In this document: one piece after another, positions 18,297-27,269 of the stretch
Numbering within the stretch: position 1 is the stretch's first letter
Layout: every line of letters starts with the position of its first letter
Notes under the pieces: model-generated
Databases searched by the model: none
Seen by the model: only the letters and a program-made list of their open reading frames with translations
What the model was told of the DNA's origin: nothing
NCBI GenBank assembly: GCA_003133405.1
Contig: PKXH01000041.1
Coordinates: 1 to 47,039, forward strand
Direction of reading: 5' to 3'
DNA from: Acidimicrobiaceae bacterium
GTDB lineage: Bacteria > Actinomycetota > Acidimicrobiia > Acidimicrobiales > RAAP-2
Length of the DNA stretch: 47,039 nucleotides
Program-made: the position numbers and the translations under genes

Positions 18297-19205
18297 ATGC
18301 CACGTTTACGCCGCCGGACCAGGCGAACCGCCATTGGCGGCGTCGCGCTGGCCAGCGCCCTCTTGCTCTCAGTGGCGATGACTCCATGGTCGACGTCAAT
18401 GGCCGGAGCGGCGACGACCACGCCCGCCTTCTACTTGGACCTCGGTGCGTCGGTGTCGGTCGGCGTGCAGCCGACTCCTACGGCCCCTAGAGGTCATCCC
18501 ACGATTCACGGCTACGCCAACGACCTCGTGGCGATGGCGTCCACCAACGGGGTCAGCTTGGCGTTGACCCAGCTCGGCTGTCCGGGAGAGTCGATCGACA
18601 CCTTCATTCACGGCGGCGACCGCTGCTACACGGGCAGCGACACGCAACTCTCGGACGCGCTGGCCTTCTTGCGCGCACACTCCAACCAAACCGGACTCGT
18701 CACCATCGATCTCGGCTTCAACACCATTAATCCCTGTTTTGATGGGCTCTCCTTTGACGCCACCTGCCTAAGCCAGAAGTTCGCGACGATTCAACCGCAG
18801 TTGAGCCAAGTCGTCGCCTCCCTAAAGGCGGCCGCGGGTCCGAACGTCACCTTCGTCGGAGTCGGACACTACGACCCGTTCTACGCGAGCGCCCTCGGTG
18901 GCGCCAGCGGTCAATTGTTCGCCGCCGCCAGTGTGGACGTGATGCGCACCCTCAACGACGTCCTGCAAAGTGTGTACAGCTCGTCCAATGTCCCCTTCGC
19001 CAGGGTGGCGGAGGCCTTTTCTGACCACGCCAAGGCGGTCGTTCCGCGGACGAATGGCGTCACGGCGACGGGCAACGTGGCCGCGGCGTGCACTTTGACG
19101 TGGATGTGCGCGCCAGCCCCCTTTGGCCCGAATATCCACCCCACCGACGCTGGCTACCAGGTCATCGCCAAGGCGATCTCGGCGCTGATCCCCTCATCGC
19201 TCTAG
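18297..19205 (+). CDS. Secreted SGNH/GDSL-like hydrolase
   Basis: A 302-residue protein from the ATG at 18297, which has GAGGAGAT upstream and directly starts a signal peptide: MPRLRRRTRR, a hydrophobic stretch AIGGVALASALLLSVAM, and Ala-Gly-Ala before the mature part. Block I of the SGNH fold is YLDLGASVSVG (the GDS serine region modified), GFNTINP supplies the Asn block, and the catalytic Asp/His pair is in NIHPTDAGYQVIA. Paired cysteines are consistent with an extracellular enzyme. A role as esterase or lipase on exported substrates is likely but not shown. Confidence 0.8.
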   Translation: MPRLRRRTRRTAIGGVALASALLLSVAMTPWSTSMAGAATTTPAFYLDLGASVSVGVQPTPTAPRGHPTIHGYANDLVAMASTNGVSLALTQLGCPGESIDTFIHGGDRCYTGSDTQLSDALAFLRAHSNQTGLVTIDLGFNTINPCFDGLSFDATCLSQKFATIQPQLSQVVASLKAAAGPNVTFVGVGHYDPFYASALGGASGQLFAAASVDVMRTLNDVLQSVYSSSNVPFARVAEAFSDHAKAVVPRTNGVTATGNVAAACTLTWMCAPAPFGPNIHPTDAGYQVIAKAISALIPSSL

Positions 19206-19297
19206 GCCGGATCCGTCGACGCGAACAGTGGCATCACCACCGTCCTCAACTTCGACGCGCCACGCGGATACTGCCCCATCAGAACTTTGGTCTGGGT

Positions 19298-20101
19298 TCA
19301 CGCGTCGATGAGCCACGATTCAGTACCGACCGGCTCGAACTCCATCAACGTCTCGCTGCGCAGACCGAGTCGGATCGTCTCGAGGCCCACCAAGTCGGCC
19401 GGTGCGACGTTGCCCAGGTTCACGTTCGGTCCCACGCGCTTGACGAAATAGTTCTGCAGTTCGCTCGACGGCGCCTCGAAGAGCAGACGGTCCACGTCGA
19501 GCCCGCTGGTGACGATCTCCTCGACGAGTCCGATGCGTAAGTCGCCGTTGGGCCGACACATGCCCGACTTCCCGCCCTCGCGGGTCTCCAGGGTGACCAG
19601 GGTGGCCCCCGCGTCCACATCATCTGAGATGTAGCCGATCCACTTGTTCGGCGCCATGTTCTCGGACTTGAGTTGGTCCTTCGAGCCGACTTCCGAGATC
19701 ACCTTGAAGTCCTTGGCCAGTTCGGCCACGTACTGCGACTTCCTCGCGTCACTCAGGTTGATCGTGCCATTGGACACTTCGAGGTATTGACAGTCGTAGT
19801 ACCAGCACAGATCGCGGAACTCGGCGAAGCGGTTCTGGAGGACGTACTTTTCGAACAACGTCCCGCCGAAGTAGAAGTCGACGCCCGCGTCGCGCAAAAT
19901 GTCAATCTTCTCGCGCAAGAACTTGTCCACCACCGACGTACCCCAACCAAACTTGACGAAGTCAACGTAGTCGCCCCCGCTCTCGATGAGGTCAGCGAAA
20001 TAGTGCAGCGGTGAGCCCTTGTCGATCGCCATGGTGAGGCCGACCTGACGGGGCTTCTCGGCTCGGTTGGGCAGATCCAGGTAGTTCTCATTAAAGGTCA
20101 T
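19298..20101 (-). CDS. Phosphosulfolactate synthase (ComA) family protein
   Basis: A 267-residue TIM-barrel protein of the ComA family. ComA adds sulfite to phosphoenolpyruvate to give (2R)-phospho-3-sulfolactate, the first step of coenzyme M synthesis in methanogens. Family blocks seen are GLTMAIDKG, DYVDFVKFGWGTS, GVDFYFGGTLFEKY, CQYLEVSNGTINL, VISEVGSKD, LFEAPSSELQNYFV and NVNLGNVAPADLVGLETIRLGLR. The gene stands alone and converges on the SGNH gene; no ComB phosphatase, ComC dehydrogenase or sulfonate gene is adjacent. Some homologues outside methanogens have other or unknown roles, so the reaction here is a family-based guess. Confidence 0.85.
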   Translation of the reverse strand: MTFNENYLDLPNRAEKPRQVGLTMAIDKGSPLHYFADLIESGGDYVDFVKFGWGTSVVDKFLREKIDILRDAGVDFYFGGTLFEKYVLQNRFAEFRDLCWYYDCQYLEVSNGTINLSDARKSQYVAELAKDFKVISEVGSKDQLKSENMAPNKWIGYISDDVDAGATLVTLETREGGKSGMCRPNGDLRIGLVEEIVTSGLDVDRLLFEAPSSELQNYFVKRVGPNVNLGNVAPADLVGLETIRLGLRSETLMEFEPVGTESWLIDA

Positions 20102-20708
20102 AACGCTTCCTCACTTTTCCATCGCCTAGGGGCGGAAGCCTCGATCATGAAGCGTCCTACCACTCGTTTAGCAGCGCACTCTGTGAGGGGACTAATAGCG
20201 GGTTGTGAAAATCTTGAGAGTCGAGCGCGCCACCATGGCGCTGAATGTCCCAGCCGACGACTCGAGCTTCACGACCGAACTCGACGCGTGGCCGCCAACA
20301 TAAATCGGCGTTCGGAACTGGGCTTAATGCTGCTCGCCGGCGCTCTCAATGCAGGGGAATATTACTCCGAGGGACGTCGCCCGGCGTGTCGAGATCGAGT
20401 GACCACGGTCCCACACCGAAGTCGACCACCGAAAAGTCGAGATCTCGATTCACTCGCGGGGGCGAACGTTCGCCCGAGTGAAAGGCTGCGTCGAGTTGCT
20501 TGAGTGTCGCGAGCCCACGCGGTATGAAGAGGCTGCAGTTGACCTTCGGCGGCGCTCCCTACCACGACGCTCCGCCTGACCCGGATTTATCTCGAGATCA
20601 CGAACTTGGTTTGATGGGGATCTGCTGCGAAGTTGCCAACCTTAAGAGATTGATTCCTCTTCCTTGCGCCACGCCAAATTCAATCCAACGCATTACTAAT
20701 GTGACACC
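20102..20708. other. 607-bp divergent intergenic region
   Basis: This lies between the divergent ComA and methyltransferase genes. Open frames exist on the plus strand, but none has a recognisable domain or RBS. A 12-bp palindrome, TCGAGATCTCGA, is at 20437-20448. TACTAAT at about 20696 lies close before the methyltransferase ATG and could be a -10 box of a nearly leaderless transcript. Confidence 0.35.
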
Positions 20709-21584
20709 ATGGGTCACAAGCAAACGGACGACGCCAGAGAAGAGACGGACAACTATCAACAAGATCGGTTCTGGAATGGCCCCGCCGGCCAGTTGTGGGT
20801 CTCCTCCCACGAGGAAACCGAGCGCCACACCGGACCCTTTGGTGACGTCGCGCTCCTAGCGGCAGCCCCAGCGCCCGGCGAGCGATCGCTCGATGTCGGC
20901 TGCGGATGCGGTACGACCACCCTCGCCCTCGCGAGGTCGGTTGGCGCGACGGGCGACGTAGTGGGCGTCGATCTCAGCAGCATCATGTTGGATCGAGCGA
21001 TGGAATTGGCAGCAGCCGCCAAGTTGACCAATGTTGTCTTTCGCCGGCTCGATGCTCAGACCGCCCCACTCGGTCGCCACGTGTTCGACCTCGTCTTCTC
21101 CCGGTTCGGCGTCATGTTCTTCGCCGATCCCACGGCGGCGTTCACCAACTTGCGCGCGTCACTGCGCCCCAGCGGTCGACTGGCGTTCGCCTGCTGGCAA
21201 GTACCGTCCGCGAACCCATGGATGGCGTTACCCAGTCGGGCCGCGTTGCAATTCTTTGGCCTGACCGCGCCACCGCACGACGCGCCCGGCCCCTTCTCCT
21301 TAGCCGACCCCGATCGACTTCGACGCGTCTTGACCGATGCTGGGTTCAACGACATCGACATCACTCCGGAGATTCGGACCCTTACGTTGGCTCTCGGACA
21401 CAGCCTTGATAACTGGGTACACGAGCGACTGCTCATGGGCCTCGCGGGTGAGATCTACGCGAACAGTAGTGTTGAAATCCAAAGTCGGGCCCGCCAGCTC
21501 TTGATTTCGTCAGTGGAGCCATACCAGGTCGAGGACGGGTTGGAGATGAGTGGGGCTTCCTGGATTGTTACGGCGCGCCCTTAA
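20709..21584 (+). CDS. Class I SAM-dependent methyltransferase
   Basis: A 291-residue Rossmann-fold methyltransferase. Motif I is LDVGCGCGTTTLAL, followed by the acidic strand end VVGVDLSSIML, the RLDAQT segment and motif IV FDLVFSRFGVMFF. The pattern resembles UbiE/Methyltransf_11 and Methyltransf_25 enzymes acting on small molecules. The ATG has no clear RBS. The gene's last codons overlap a tRNA-3'-end-like sequence (21574-21622), which suggests that the stop was set by an insertion or scar. The substrate is unknown. Confidence 0.82.
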   Translation: MGHKQTDDAREETDNYQQDRFWNGPAGQLWVSSHEETERHTGPFGDVALLAAAPAPGERSLDVGCGCGTTTLALARSVGATGDVVGVDLSSIMLDRAMELAAAAKLTNVVFRRLDAQTAPLGRHVFDLVFSRFGVMFFADPTAAFTNLRASLRPSGRLAFACWQVPSANPWMALPSRAALQFFGLTAPPHDAPGPFSLADPDRLRRVLTDAGFNDIDITPEIRTLTLALGHSLDNWVHERLLMGLAGEIYANSSVEIQSRARQLLISSVEPYQVEDGLEMSGASWIVTARP

Positions 21585-21622
21585 TCCCTAGGTGCTGTAT
21601 CGAGACCCGGTTGGCCCACCAA
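21574..21622 (+). repeat. tRNA-3'-end-like sequence, related to 34299-34352
   Basis: It contains CTTAATCCCTAGGTGC, then TCGAGACCCGG and GGCCCACCA, in the layout of the 3' half of a tRNA (anticodon side, T-arm, acceptor end with CCA). It aligns well with 34299-34352 (CTTTTAATCCCAAGGTGC, TCGAGACCCGG). The T-arm is imperfect, so it is not a working tRNA. It overlaps the end of the methyltransferase gene. Confidence 0.45.
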
Positions 21623-22113
21623 ACAGTGGCGCTGCTCACACCGGAGTCTTCGTGTCATTTCTCACGACACAAAGAGGAGCCGCGATCGACCAGATCCGAA
21701 CCACCTTAGAGACCATGCGATCGACCGCTCCGGAGCGACTTGATCTTGGCCTCATCGAGAAGGTGCTTCCCGAAGACGACAGTCCGTTCGTCACCGTGGA
21801 GCGCGTCCACGGGGCCATTCTTCGCGCGTATGTCGAACTCGCCGAACCGTTCGAGAAGCGCCCGAGAAGCCATCGCCAGGCGAGGATTCCCAGCGGGCCG
21901 ACTCAGGCCAACTCTCCTCGCCCCCACGCAGTGTTCAGATTCGACTGCGGCTCACGAAGTTCCGTCAACGCGCCGCCGGCAGTGAAGTACCGCTTGCCAG
22001 CAACCAATAGCTCCTCCGCCGGGAACTTCGTGATGACCTCGCACCCGGTCGCGGTGACCACCACTTCTTCCTCGATTCGCGCCGCTGACCATCCATCCTT
22101 CGCGGGCCAGTAG
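21592..22113 (+). pseudogene. Unrecognised reading frame, possibly a truncated gene
   Basis: The frame from 21592 has coding-like composition up to about 21900 (VSFLTTQRGAAIDQIRTT, LIEKVLPEDDSPFVTVERVH, ILRAYVELAEPF). It then runs on antisense to the 3' end of the M24 gene. I recognise no family. The start falls inside the tRNA-like scar, so this may be the remains of a gene cut by rearrangement, or chance. Confidence 0.2.
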
Positions 22114-23255
22114 GTCTCGAGGGCGAAGACCATACCCTCTTCTAGAACCTCGGGATGCTCGAAGGAGATCATGCGACTGAAAATCGGCCGCTCCCAGATG
22201 GAAAGCCCGACCCCGTGACCATACTGCAGGCCGAACGCCGCCTCCTCGTTGGCGAACCCGAAGTCCTGGGCCGCCGGCCACAGCGCCACGACGTCGGCGG
22301 TGGTGGTACCGGGCTTGACCATCGCGATCGCGGTGTCGACCAGCTCGCGGCACTTGGTGTAGGCGTCGCGCTGGGCCACCGACGCGCTGCCGACCGCGAA
22401 GGTGCGGTAGTAGCACGTGCGATACCCGTTGTAGCTGTGCAGGATGTCGAAGAACGCGGGGTCGCCCGGTCGGATGAGCCGGTCGCTGTAGACGTGGGGG
22501 TGCGGCGAACACCGCTCGCCCGAGATCGCGTTCACTCCCTCCACGTGCTCGCTACCCAGGTCGTAGAGGACCTTATTTACCAGGCCCACGCACTCGTTCT
22601 CCCTCACCCCGGGACGAAGGAACGTGTACAGCTCTTCGTAGGCGGCGTCGACCATGGACGCCGCTTGCGTGAGCAGGCTGATCTCATCGGCCGTCTTAAT
22701 GCGCCGCGCCGCGAGAAACACCTGCTGGCCGTCGACCAGGCTGATGCCCTCTTTCGCGAAGGCCGCCAGGATGGGCATCTCGACAATGTCCACCCCGACC
22801 GGCTCGTTCTCGAGCCCGAACTGAAGAAGCACCTCCTTGATCTTCTGGGCGACCGACCCCGCGCGGTCCGCGCCGGGCGGGATGGCGCCGCGCAAGGTCG
22901 AGATGCCCGCGCGCGCGCCCTCATAGGGCACCGTCGTGCCGTCGGGGCCCACCTGGACTCCCGAGAGCCACGGGTTGTAGAGCTGGTGGTGGCGAGCCGC
23001 GGAACCGAAGTCCCATACCACCGGCTTGCCGCCGCGAGGCAGTAGAGCGAAACGGATCAGTTTGTCCATGGCCCAGGTGCCGATGTGGGTGCCGGTCATG
23101 TATCGGATGTTGTGGAAGTCGAAGGTCAGCAACGCGCCTAAGTCCGAGCGCTCCAGCTCGGCCTGCAGGCGCGAAAGGCGCTCCTCGCGCAGGCGCGGCA
23201 TGTCGATTCGCGCCTCCCAGTCCACTGCGTTGGTGCCGTACGTGTGCACTCCCAT
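21903..23255 (-). CDS. M24 (creatinase/aminopeptidase P fold) enzyme
   Basis: A 450-residue protein with an N-terminal creatinase domain (about 20-180: LLTFDFHNIRYMTGTHIG, PVVWDFGSAARHH) and a C-terminal pita-bread domain. The expected metal ligands are Asp270, His347 (YGHGVGLSIWERP), Glu380 (ALETYW) and Glu395. The second Asp of the usual pair is replaced by Cys281 (YNGYRTCYYRTF). M24 includes Xaa-Pro peptidases, creatinase, ectoine hydrolase and the DMSP lyase DddP; size and layout suit the non-peptidase members. AGGAGG precedes the ATG. It is the last gene of the sugar-type ABC operon, so it probably acts on the imported compound. Precise activity is unknown. Confidence 0.82.
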   Translation of the reverse strand: MGVHTYGTNAVDWEARIDMPRLREERLSRLQAELERSDLGALLTFDFHNIRYMTGTHIGTWAMDKLIRFALLPRGGKPVVWDFGSAARHHQLYNPWLSGVQVGPDGTTVPYEGARAGISTLRGAIPPGADRAGSVAQKIKEVLLQFGLENEPVGVDIVEMPILAAFAKEGISLVDGQQVFLAARRIKTADEISLLTQAASMVDAAYEELYTFLRPGVRENECVGLVNKVLYDLGSEHVEGVNAISGERCSPHPHVYSDRLIRPGDPAFFDILHSYNGYRTCYYRTFAVGSASVAQRDAYTKCRELVDTAIAMVKPGTTTADVVALWPAAQDFGFANEEAAFGLQYGHGVGLSIWERPIFSRMISFEHPEVLEEGMVFALETYWPAKDGWSAARIEEEVVVTATGCEVITKFPAEELLVAGKRYFTAGGALTELREPQSNLNTAWGRGELA

Positions 23256-23291
23256 ATTTCCTCCTGGTTTCGAACTTAATTGTTCCGGGCC

Positions 23292-24308
23292 CTAGCGCCG
23301 GCGCAGACGGACCCACGAGTCGAGGCCCACAGCGATGAGCAGGATCAGCCCGAGGACGATCTGTTGGTAGAGCGGGTCGATACCGAGCAGGTTGAAGCCG
23401 TTGCCGATCAACGCAATGAAGAGCACGCCGATGCCCGTGCGCCAGACCGATCCCTGGCCGCCGGCGATGGAAGTGCCTCCGACCACGATGCCCGCCAGGA
23501 CCGTGAAGGATAGCGCGCTGCCGCCGCTCGCCGCCTGGGCGCTGAGCAGGCGCGAGATGTCAATGGCGCCGCCAAGTCCGGCCGCGCCACCGCTCAGGGT
23601 AAAGGTCACGACCTTGATCAGATTCACTCGCACCCCGGCCAGACGCGCCGCCTCGGCATTGCCGCCCGAAGCCACCATGTAGCGACCGAACGTCGTGCGC
23701 GAGAGCAGAAGTCCCAAGACCACCACGAAGACCAGCGTCATCCACACCGCACTCGGAATCGTGAGGAACTGCGCGTTGGCGAACCGGTAGAACCCAGAGT
23801 TCTGAGAGAGGACGATGAGGTTCCCGCTGGTCACCTTGAGGGCCACGCCGCCAATGACGAACGACATCGCCAACGTGGTGATCAGCGCGTTGATCCTAAA
23901 GACCGTGACGATGAGCCCGTTGACGAGTCCAACGACCAATCCCGTCAAGATGGCGGCGGCGATGGCGAGCACGGGTGAGTGGTGCGCGGCGATCTCGCCC
24001 GCCACGACGGTAGCCAGTCCGTACGTCGCCCCGACCGAGAGGTCAATCCCGCCGGCGACGAGCACCAACGTCCCCGCCGCGGCGATACAGAGGGTCGCGG
24101 CCTGCTGGTCGAGAATGTTGATCAGGTTCGTCGTGTGCAGGAACGGTTGGCTCGTGATCGAGAGGATCACGAAGAGGATGGCGAAGGGGATGAAGATGCC
24201 GGCCATTCGCCACGACTGCATCAATTTCGAAGCGCCCGCGCGCAGCCCTACGCGCCCGAGGCCGTCCTCCTCGAGCACGTCGACGTCATCAGCACTCGGA
24301 TTGTTCAT
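23292..24308 (-). CDS. ABC importer permease, RbsC type
   Basis: A 338-residue membrane protein of the BPD_transp_2 family with about eight to ten hydrophobic segments and the family blocks LVAGGIDLSVGATYGL, GLVNGLIVTVFRINALITTLAMSF and GIVVGGTSIAGGQGSVWRT. It would form the homodimeric channel of a CUT2-type importer. The ATG has GGAGG upstream and lies 9 nt after the ATPase stop. The CUT2 family carries pentoses, autoinducer-2 and other small polar molecules, including purine nucleosides, so the name of the family does not settle the substrate. Confidence 0.93.
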   Translation of the reverse strand: MNNPSADDVDVLEEDGLGRVGLRAGASKLMQSWRMAGIFIPFAILFVILSITSQPFLHTTNLINILDQQAATLCIAAAGTLVLVAGGIDLSVGATYGLATVVAGEIAAHHSPVLAIAAAILTGLVVGLVNGLIVTVFRINALITTLAMSFVIGGVALKVTSGNLIVLSQNSGFYRFANAQFLTIPSAVWMTLVFVVVLGLLLSRTTFGRYMVASGGNAEAARLAGVRVNLIKVVTFTLSGGAAGLGGAIDISRLLSAQAASGGSALSFTVLAGIVVGGTSIAGGQGSVWRTGIGVLFIALIGNGFNLLGIDPLYQQIVLGLILLIAVGLDSWVRLRRR

Positions 24309-24317
24309 CTCGCCTCC

Positions 24318-25862
24318 TCAGCCGGCGACGTTCTCGGCGAAGGCGGCCGCGAGCACGGCCTGCTGGTTCATGTCCTCGCCACTGAGTTCAGCGGAAATAC
24401 GGCCATGACGCATCACCAGGACCCGATGGGCGAGTCCCAAGACCTCTTCGAGCTCGGAAGAGATGACGATGATACCCATTCCGTCGTGGGCCATCTCCAC
24501 CAAGAGGTCGTAGATCGCCCGTTTCGAGCCCACGTCGACGCCCCGTGTCGGCTCGTCGGCGATCAGCACCGAGGGCGAGCACATCACCGAACGTGCAAAG
24601 AGCAGCTTCTGCTGGTTGCCGCCCGAGAGCATCATGGCCGGTAACGCCATGCTGGCCGCTTTGACGTTGGTCTTTTCCAGGACCTTCGACACCGCGCGGC
24701 GCTCGCGGATGGCCGCGATCCACCCCAGGCGACTCACGAGGTCGAGTCGCGAGAGCGAGACGTTCTCTCTCACCGAACGACCCATGAGCAGGCCCATATC
24801 CTTACGCGACTCGGGGATGAGGGCGAGACCGCGCTGGATCGAGCGATGCGGACTGTGCCCGGCGAGCTCGGCGTCGCCCAACCGGACTCTCCCCGCGGAG
24901 ACCTTGGCGTCACGAAAGATGGCTCGGGCGAGTTCTGACCGACCGGCGCCCACCAACCCGGAGATCCCGAGAATCTCACCCCGGCGCAGGACCAAGGAGC
25001 AGTCCACTACCCCCGGCGCACTCAAGTGCTCGACTTCCAAGAGGACCGGCGCGGCCACGTCGGCGGGTGCTTTCACTGGGAACGCGGCGGTCAACGATCG
25101 TCCGAGCATCCCCTCGATCAGTGACTCCTCGGTTGCGCTCTTGGCGTCGACGGTGCGAATGAGGCGACCGTCGCGCAAGGTCGTGATGCTGTCCGAGAGC
25201 GACAGCACCTCCGAGAGGAAGTGAGAGATCAGCACCACCGCGCTGCCTCGACGAGCCAGTGAGCGGATGGTTTTGTGCAACGCTGCTGTCTCATCACTCG
25301 AAAGGGCCGCCGTCGGCTCGTCCATCACCACGATCGACGCGTTGCGCGACAGCGCGCGCATGATATCCACCTTCTGCTTGTCGGCAGTGGCAAGGTTCCC
25401 GGCGAGGTCGTCCGGGGAGAGATCAAAGCCCACGTGACCCGCCAGCGCACGGAACCGGCGCCGCGCCTCACGGCGGTGGACAAAGCCCATGGTGGCGACC
25501 TCCGAGCCGAGGTAGACGTTCTCCGCCACGGTGAGACCGGGGACGATGGCCGTCTCCTGGGCGATGGTCACGATGCCGTTCGCGAGCGCCTCGCGCGGCG
25601 AGCGTAGTACGAGGTGCCGCGCGCCGAGGGTGAGCGTTCCCTCGTCGGGCTCGATCACGCCCGAGATGATCTTGCCCAACGTCGACTTGCCCGCGCCGTT
25701 CTCGCCGATCAGTGCGTGGACCCTACCCGCTTCGATGGTGAGCGAGACGTCGCTCAAGGCAGGGACCCCACCGAACCGCTTGGATACCCCGGTGACGACT
25801 AAATCGTCACCAGTGGGGCCAGCGGTTCGGTGGGGATGCTCTTCAGACGTCCCTGCCGACAT
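24318..25862 (-). CDS. ABC importer ATPase, RbsA type (two nucleotide-binding domains)
   Basis: A 514-residue protein with two fused ABC domains. The first has Walker A GENGAGKST, a degenerate signature (NLATADKQKVDIMRALS) and Walker B VVMDEPTAAL. The second has GLVGAGRSEL in place of Walker A, a canonical signature LSGGNQQKLLFAR and LIADEPTRGVDVG. This asymmetry is normal for CUT2 ATPases such as RbsA, MglA and XylG. It energises the permease encoded directly downstream. Confidence 0.94.
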   Translation of the reverse strand: MSAGTSEEHPHRTAGPTGDDLVVTGVSKRFGGVPALSDVSLTIEAGRVHALIGENGAGKSTLGKIISGVIEPDEGTLTLGARHLVLRSPREALANGIVTIAQETAIVPGLTVAENVYLGSEVATMGFVHRREARRRFRALAGHVGFDLSPDDLAGNLATADKQKVDIMRALSRNASIVVMDEPTAALSSDETAALHKTIRSLARRGSAVVLISHFLSEVLSLSDSITTLRDGRLIRTVDAKSATEESLIEGMLGRSLTAAFPVKAPADVAAPVLLEVEHLSAPGVVDCSLVLRRGEILGISGLVGAGRSELARAIFRDAKVSAGRVRLGDAELAGHSPHRSIQRGLALIPESRKDMGLLMGRSVRENVSLSRLDLVSRLGWIAAIRERRAVSKVLEKTNVKAASMALPAMMLSGGNQQKLLFARSVMCSPSVLIADEPTRGVDVGSKRAIYDLLVEMAHDGMGIIVISSELEEVLGLAHRVLVMRHGRISAELSGEDMNQQAVLAAAFAENVAG

Positions 25863-25921
25863 GTGGGGTCAGCACCGACTTCTCAAGATGGGGTTTCTTG
25901 CGTTCCTCAACCTCGCGGGTA

Positions 25922-26926
25922 TCAGCCGGGCCACTCAGCGGTGAACTTGCTGACGTTGCCCTGGTTGAGTACACCGTGGTTCGGCAGGGCCGCGACTGGA
26001 TTCTCGGAACCGGAACCTTTACCAGTCTTCATAGCCTTAACGAGCGCGATCATGCCCAACTGGCCCTCTGACGATGGCGCCTGGGCCACGTCAGCGAACC
26101 ACGCGCCGCTCTTGATGGCCGAAAGGCCGGCCGCGCTCGCCCCGTAACACACGAGCTTGACGGTGGTGTTCTTGGCCGCGGTCAAGGCCGACTGGGCCCC
26201 CTCGCAGTTCTGGTCGGATCCGACGATCACGTTGAGCCCGGAGTGGGCGACCAGCATGTCCTGCGCATCGGTCAACGACGCCGAGATCGTGTACAGGCCA
26301 TCGGCTTCGGCGACGACCGAGTCGTTGGGATACGTGGCGAGTTGCGATTTGAAGGCCGCCGTGACGGCCGCGTCTGGCTCGTAACCCTCGAAGTTGTGGA
26401 TCAAGCCAACTTGGCAGGGGTTGGTTCCGGCGCACGCCTGATTGGTCAGCGTCGCCAACTGCGTGCCGATCTTCGACGGGAAGAACACGACGTTACCCGA
26501 GAGTCCCGCCACCTGGATCTGGTCGGTGGTGTACTTCGTGCCGAGGATCTGGTCGATGTTGACGACCTTGATCTTCTTCTTGATGGCCTTCTTCACCGTT
26601 GGGATCAATGCCGCGCCGTAGATCGGCTGGACGATGATGCCCTGGTATTGGCCGGAGTTGATGGCGTCCTGCAGCTGCGAGACCTGCGTGGTGTACGAGT
26701 TATTGGCGTCGAACACAGTCACCTTGACGCCATCAGCCGCCGCCACAGCCTTGGCCGCCGCCAGCATGGGGGCGTCGTAACTGTTCGCCAGCGCGTAGGA
26801 GAGGTACGCCACCTTGTAGGTCTTGTGCTTCGTCGCGGCTTGAGCCGCCCCAACACCAAACGAGGCGGTGGACAGCAACATGGCCCCCACTGCGACGCCG
26901 GTGACCCAACGAGAATTGAATCTCAC
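25922..26926 (-). CDS. ABC importer substrate-binding protein, RbsB type
   Basis: A 334-residue periplasmic-binding-protein-like (peripla_BP_4) lipoprotein or secreted protein. The signal peptide is MRFNSRWVTGVAVGAMLLST with cleavage near AAQA-ATK. The fold markers KVAYLSYALANSYDAPMLAAAKA, GIIVQPIYGAAL, VNIDQILG and VIVGSDQNCEGAQSAL are typical. Trp and acidic side chains that might contact the ligand cannot be assigned by eye. It starts with GTG after GGGGG and is the first gene of the importer operon, with a promoter about 150 bp upstream. Confidence 0.92.
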   Translation of the reverse strand: MRFNSRWVTGVAVGAMLLSTASFGVGAAQAATKHKTYKVAYLSYALANSYDAPMLAAAKAVAAADGVKVTVFDANNSYTTQVSQLQDAINSGQYQGIIVQPIYGAALIPTVKKAIKKKIKVVNIDQILGTKYTTDQIQVAGLSGNVVFFPSKIGTQLATLTNQACAGTNPCQVGLIHNFEGYEPDAAVTAAFKSQLATYPNDSVVAEADGLYTISASLTDAQDMLVAHSGLNVIVGSDQNCEGAQSALTAAKNTTVKLVCYGASAAGLSAIKSGAWFADVAQAPSSEGQLGMIALVKAMKTGKGSGSENPVAALPNHGVLNQGNVSKFTAEWPG

Positions 26927-27080
26927 TTTTGCCCCCTTGAGAAGTCACGCGCAACTTACGCACGACCGATGAATGTCGCCCTCCGCACTAGACGGTCGGC
27001 GGACCGGCAGCCAACTCATAGGGCAGCGGCTCCGGTCGCCGACGCCTCACTGAAGAGACGTACGACATGCACTCACGGGG

Positions 27081-27109
27081 ACTCTAATGGTGTTCACCAA
27101 ACCTGTCAA
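27081..27109 (-). promoter_or_regulatory. Sigma-70-type promoter of the ABC importer operon
   Basis: On the minus strand, TTGACA (27104-27109) is followed after exactly 17 bp by TAGAGT (27081-27086), pointing to the binding-protein gene. TTGACA is a perfect -35 box. Confidence 0.6.
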
Positions 27110-27125
27110 GTGATAGTGAACACTT
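27088..27125. promoter_or_regulatory. Two inverted repeats around the importer promoter
   Basis: TGGTG-TT-CACCA (27088-27099) fills the -35/-10 spacer. AAGTG-N8-CACTT (27108-27125) overlaps the -35 box. The octamer GTGTTCAC occurs once in each orientation (27091-27098 and 27116-27123). These are candidate repressor sites. The arms AAGTG/CACTT recur in the palindrome at 28762-28783. Confidence 0.5.
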
Positions 27126-27269
27126 ACTAGCTCTGTAGCACGGAAAAAAATGGCGACGAGCCCATTTTGCGCCTCCCGACCGCGAAATACAGCAAAATCC
27201 GCTACGCGGCCCATGATCAAACCGTGAAGAGAGGCTGTACGCGCCACCCGCCAAGCCCTGAACCCGGGG

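Larger units (their letters stand above)
26927..27269. other. Intergenic region holding the importer promoter
   Basis: The region contains the promoter at 27081-27109, two inverted repeats and about 150 bp of untranslated leader before the binding-protein gene. The leader has G+C-rich segments that could fold, but I recognise no known riboswitch. There is no gene. Confidence 0.5.

Noticed and set aside
20147-20503. 118-codon plus-strand frame between comA-like and methyltransferase genes
   Set aside because: Composition is rich in Arg/Ser with no domain, and no RBS is seen; probably non-coding.
21903-23255. Calling the M24 enzyme DMSP lyase (DddP) or creatinase
   Set aside because: The fold agrees, but one metal ligand is changed and no supporting neighbour genes are present; only the family is supported.
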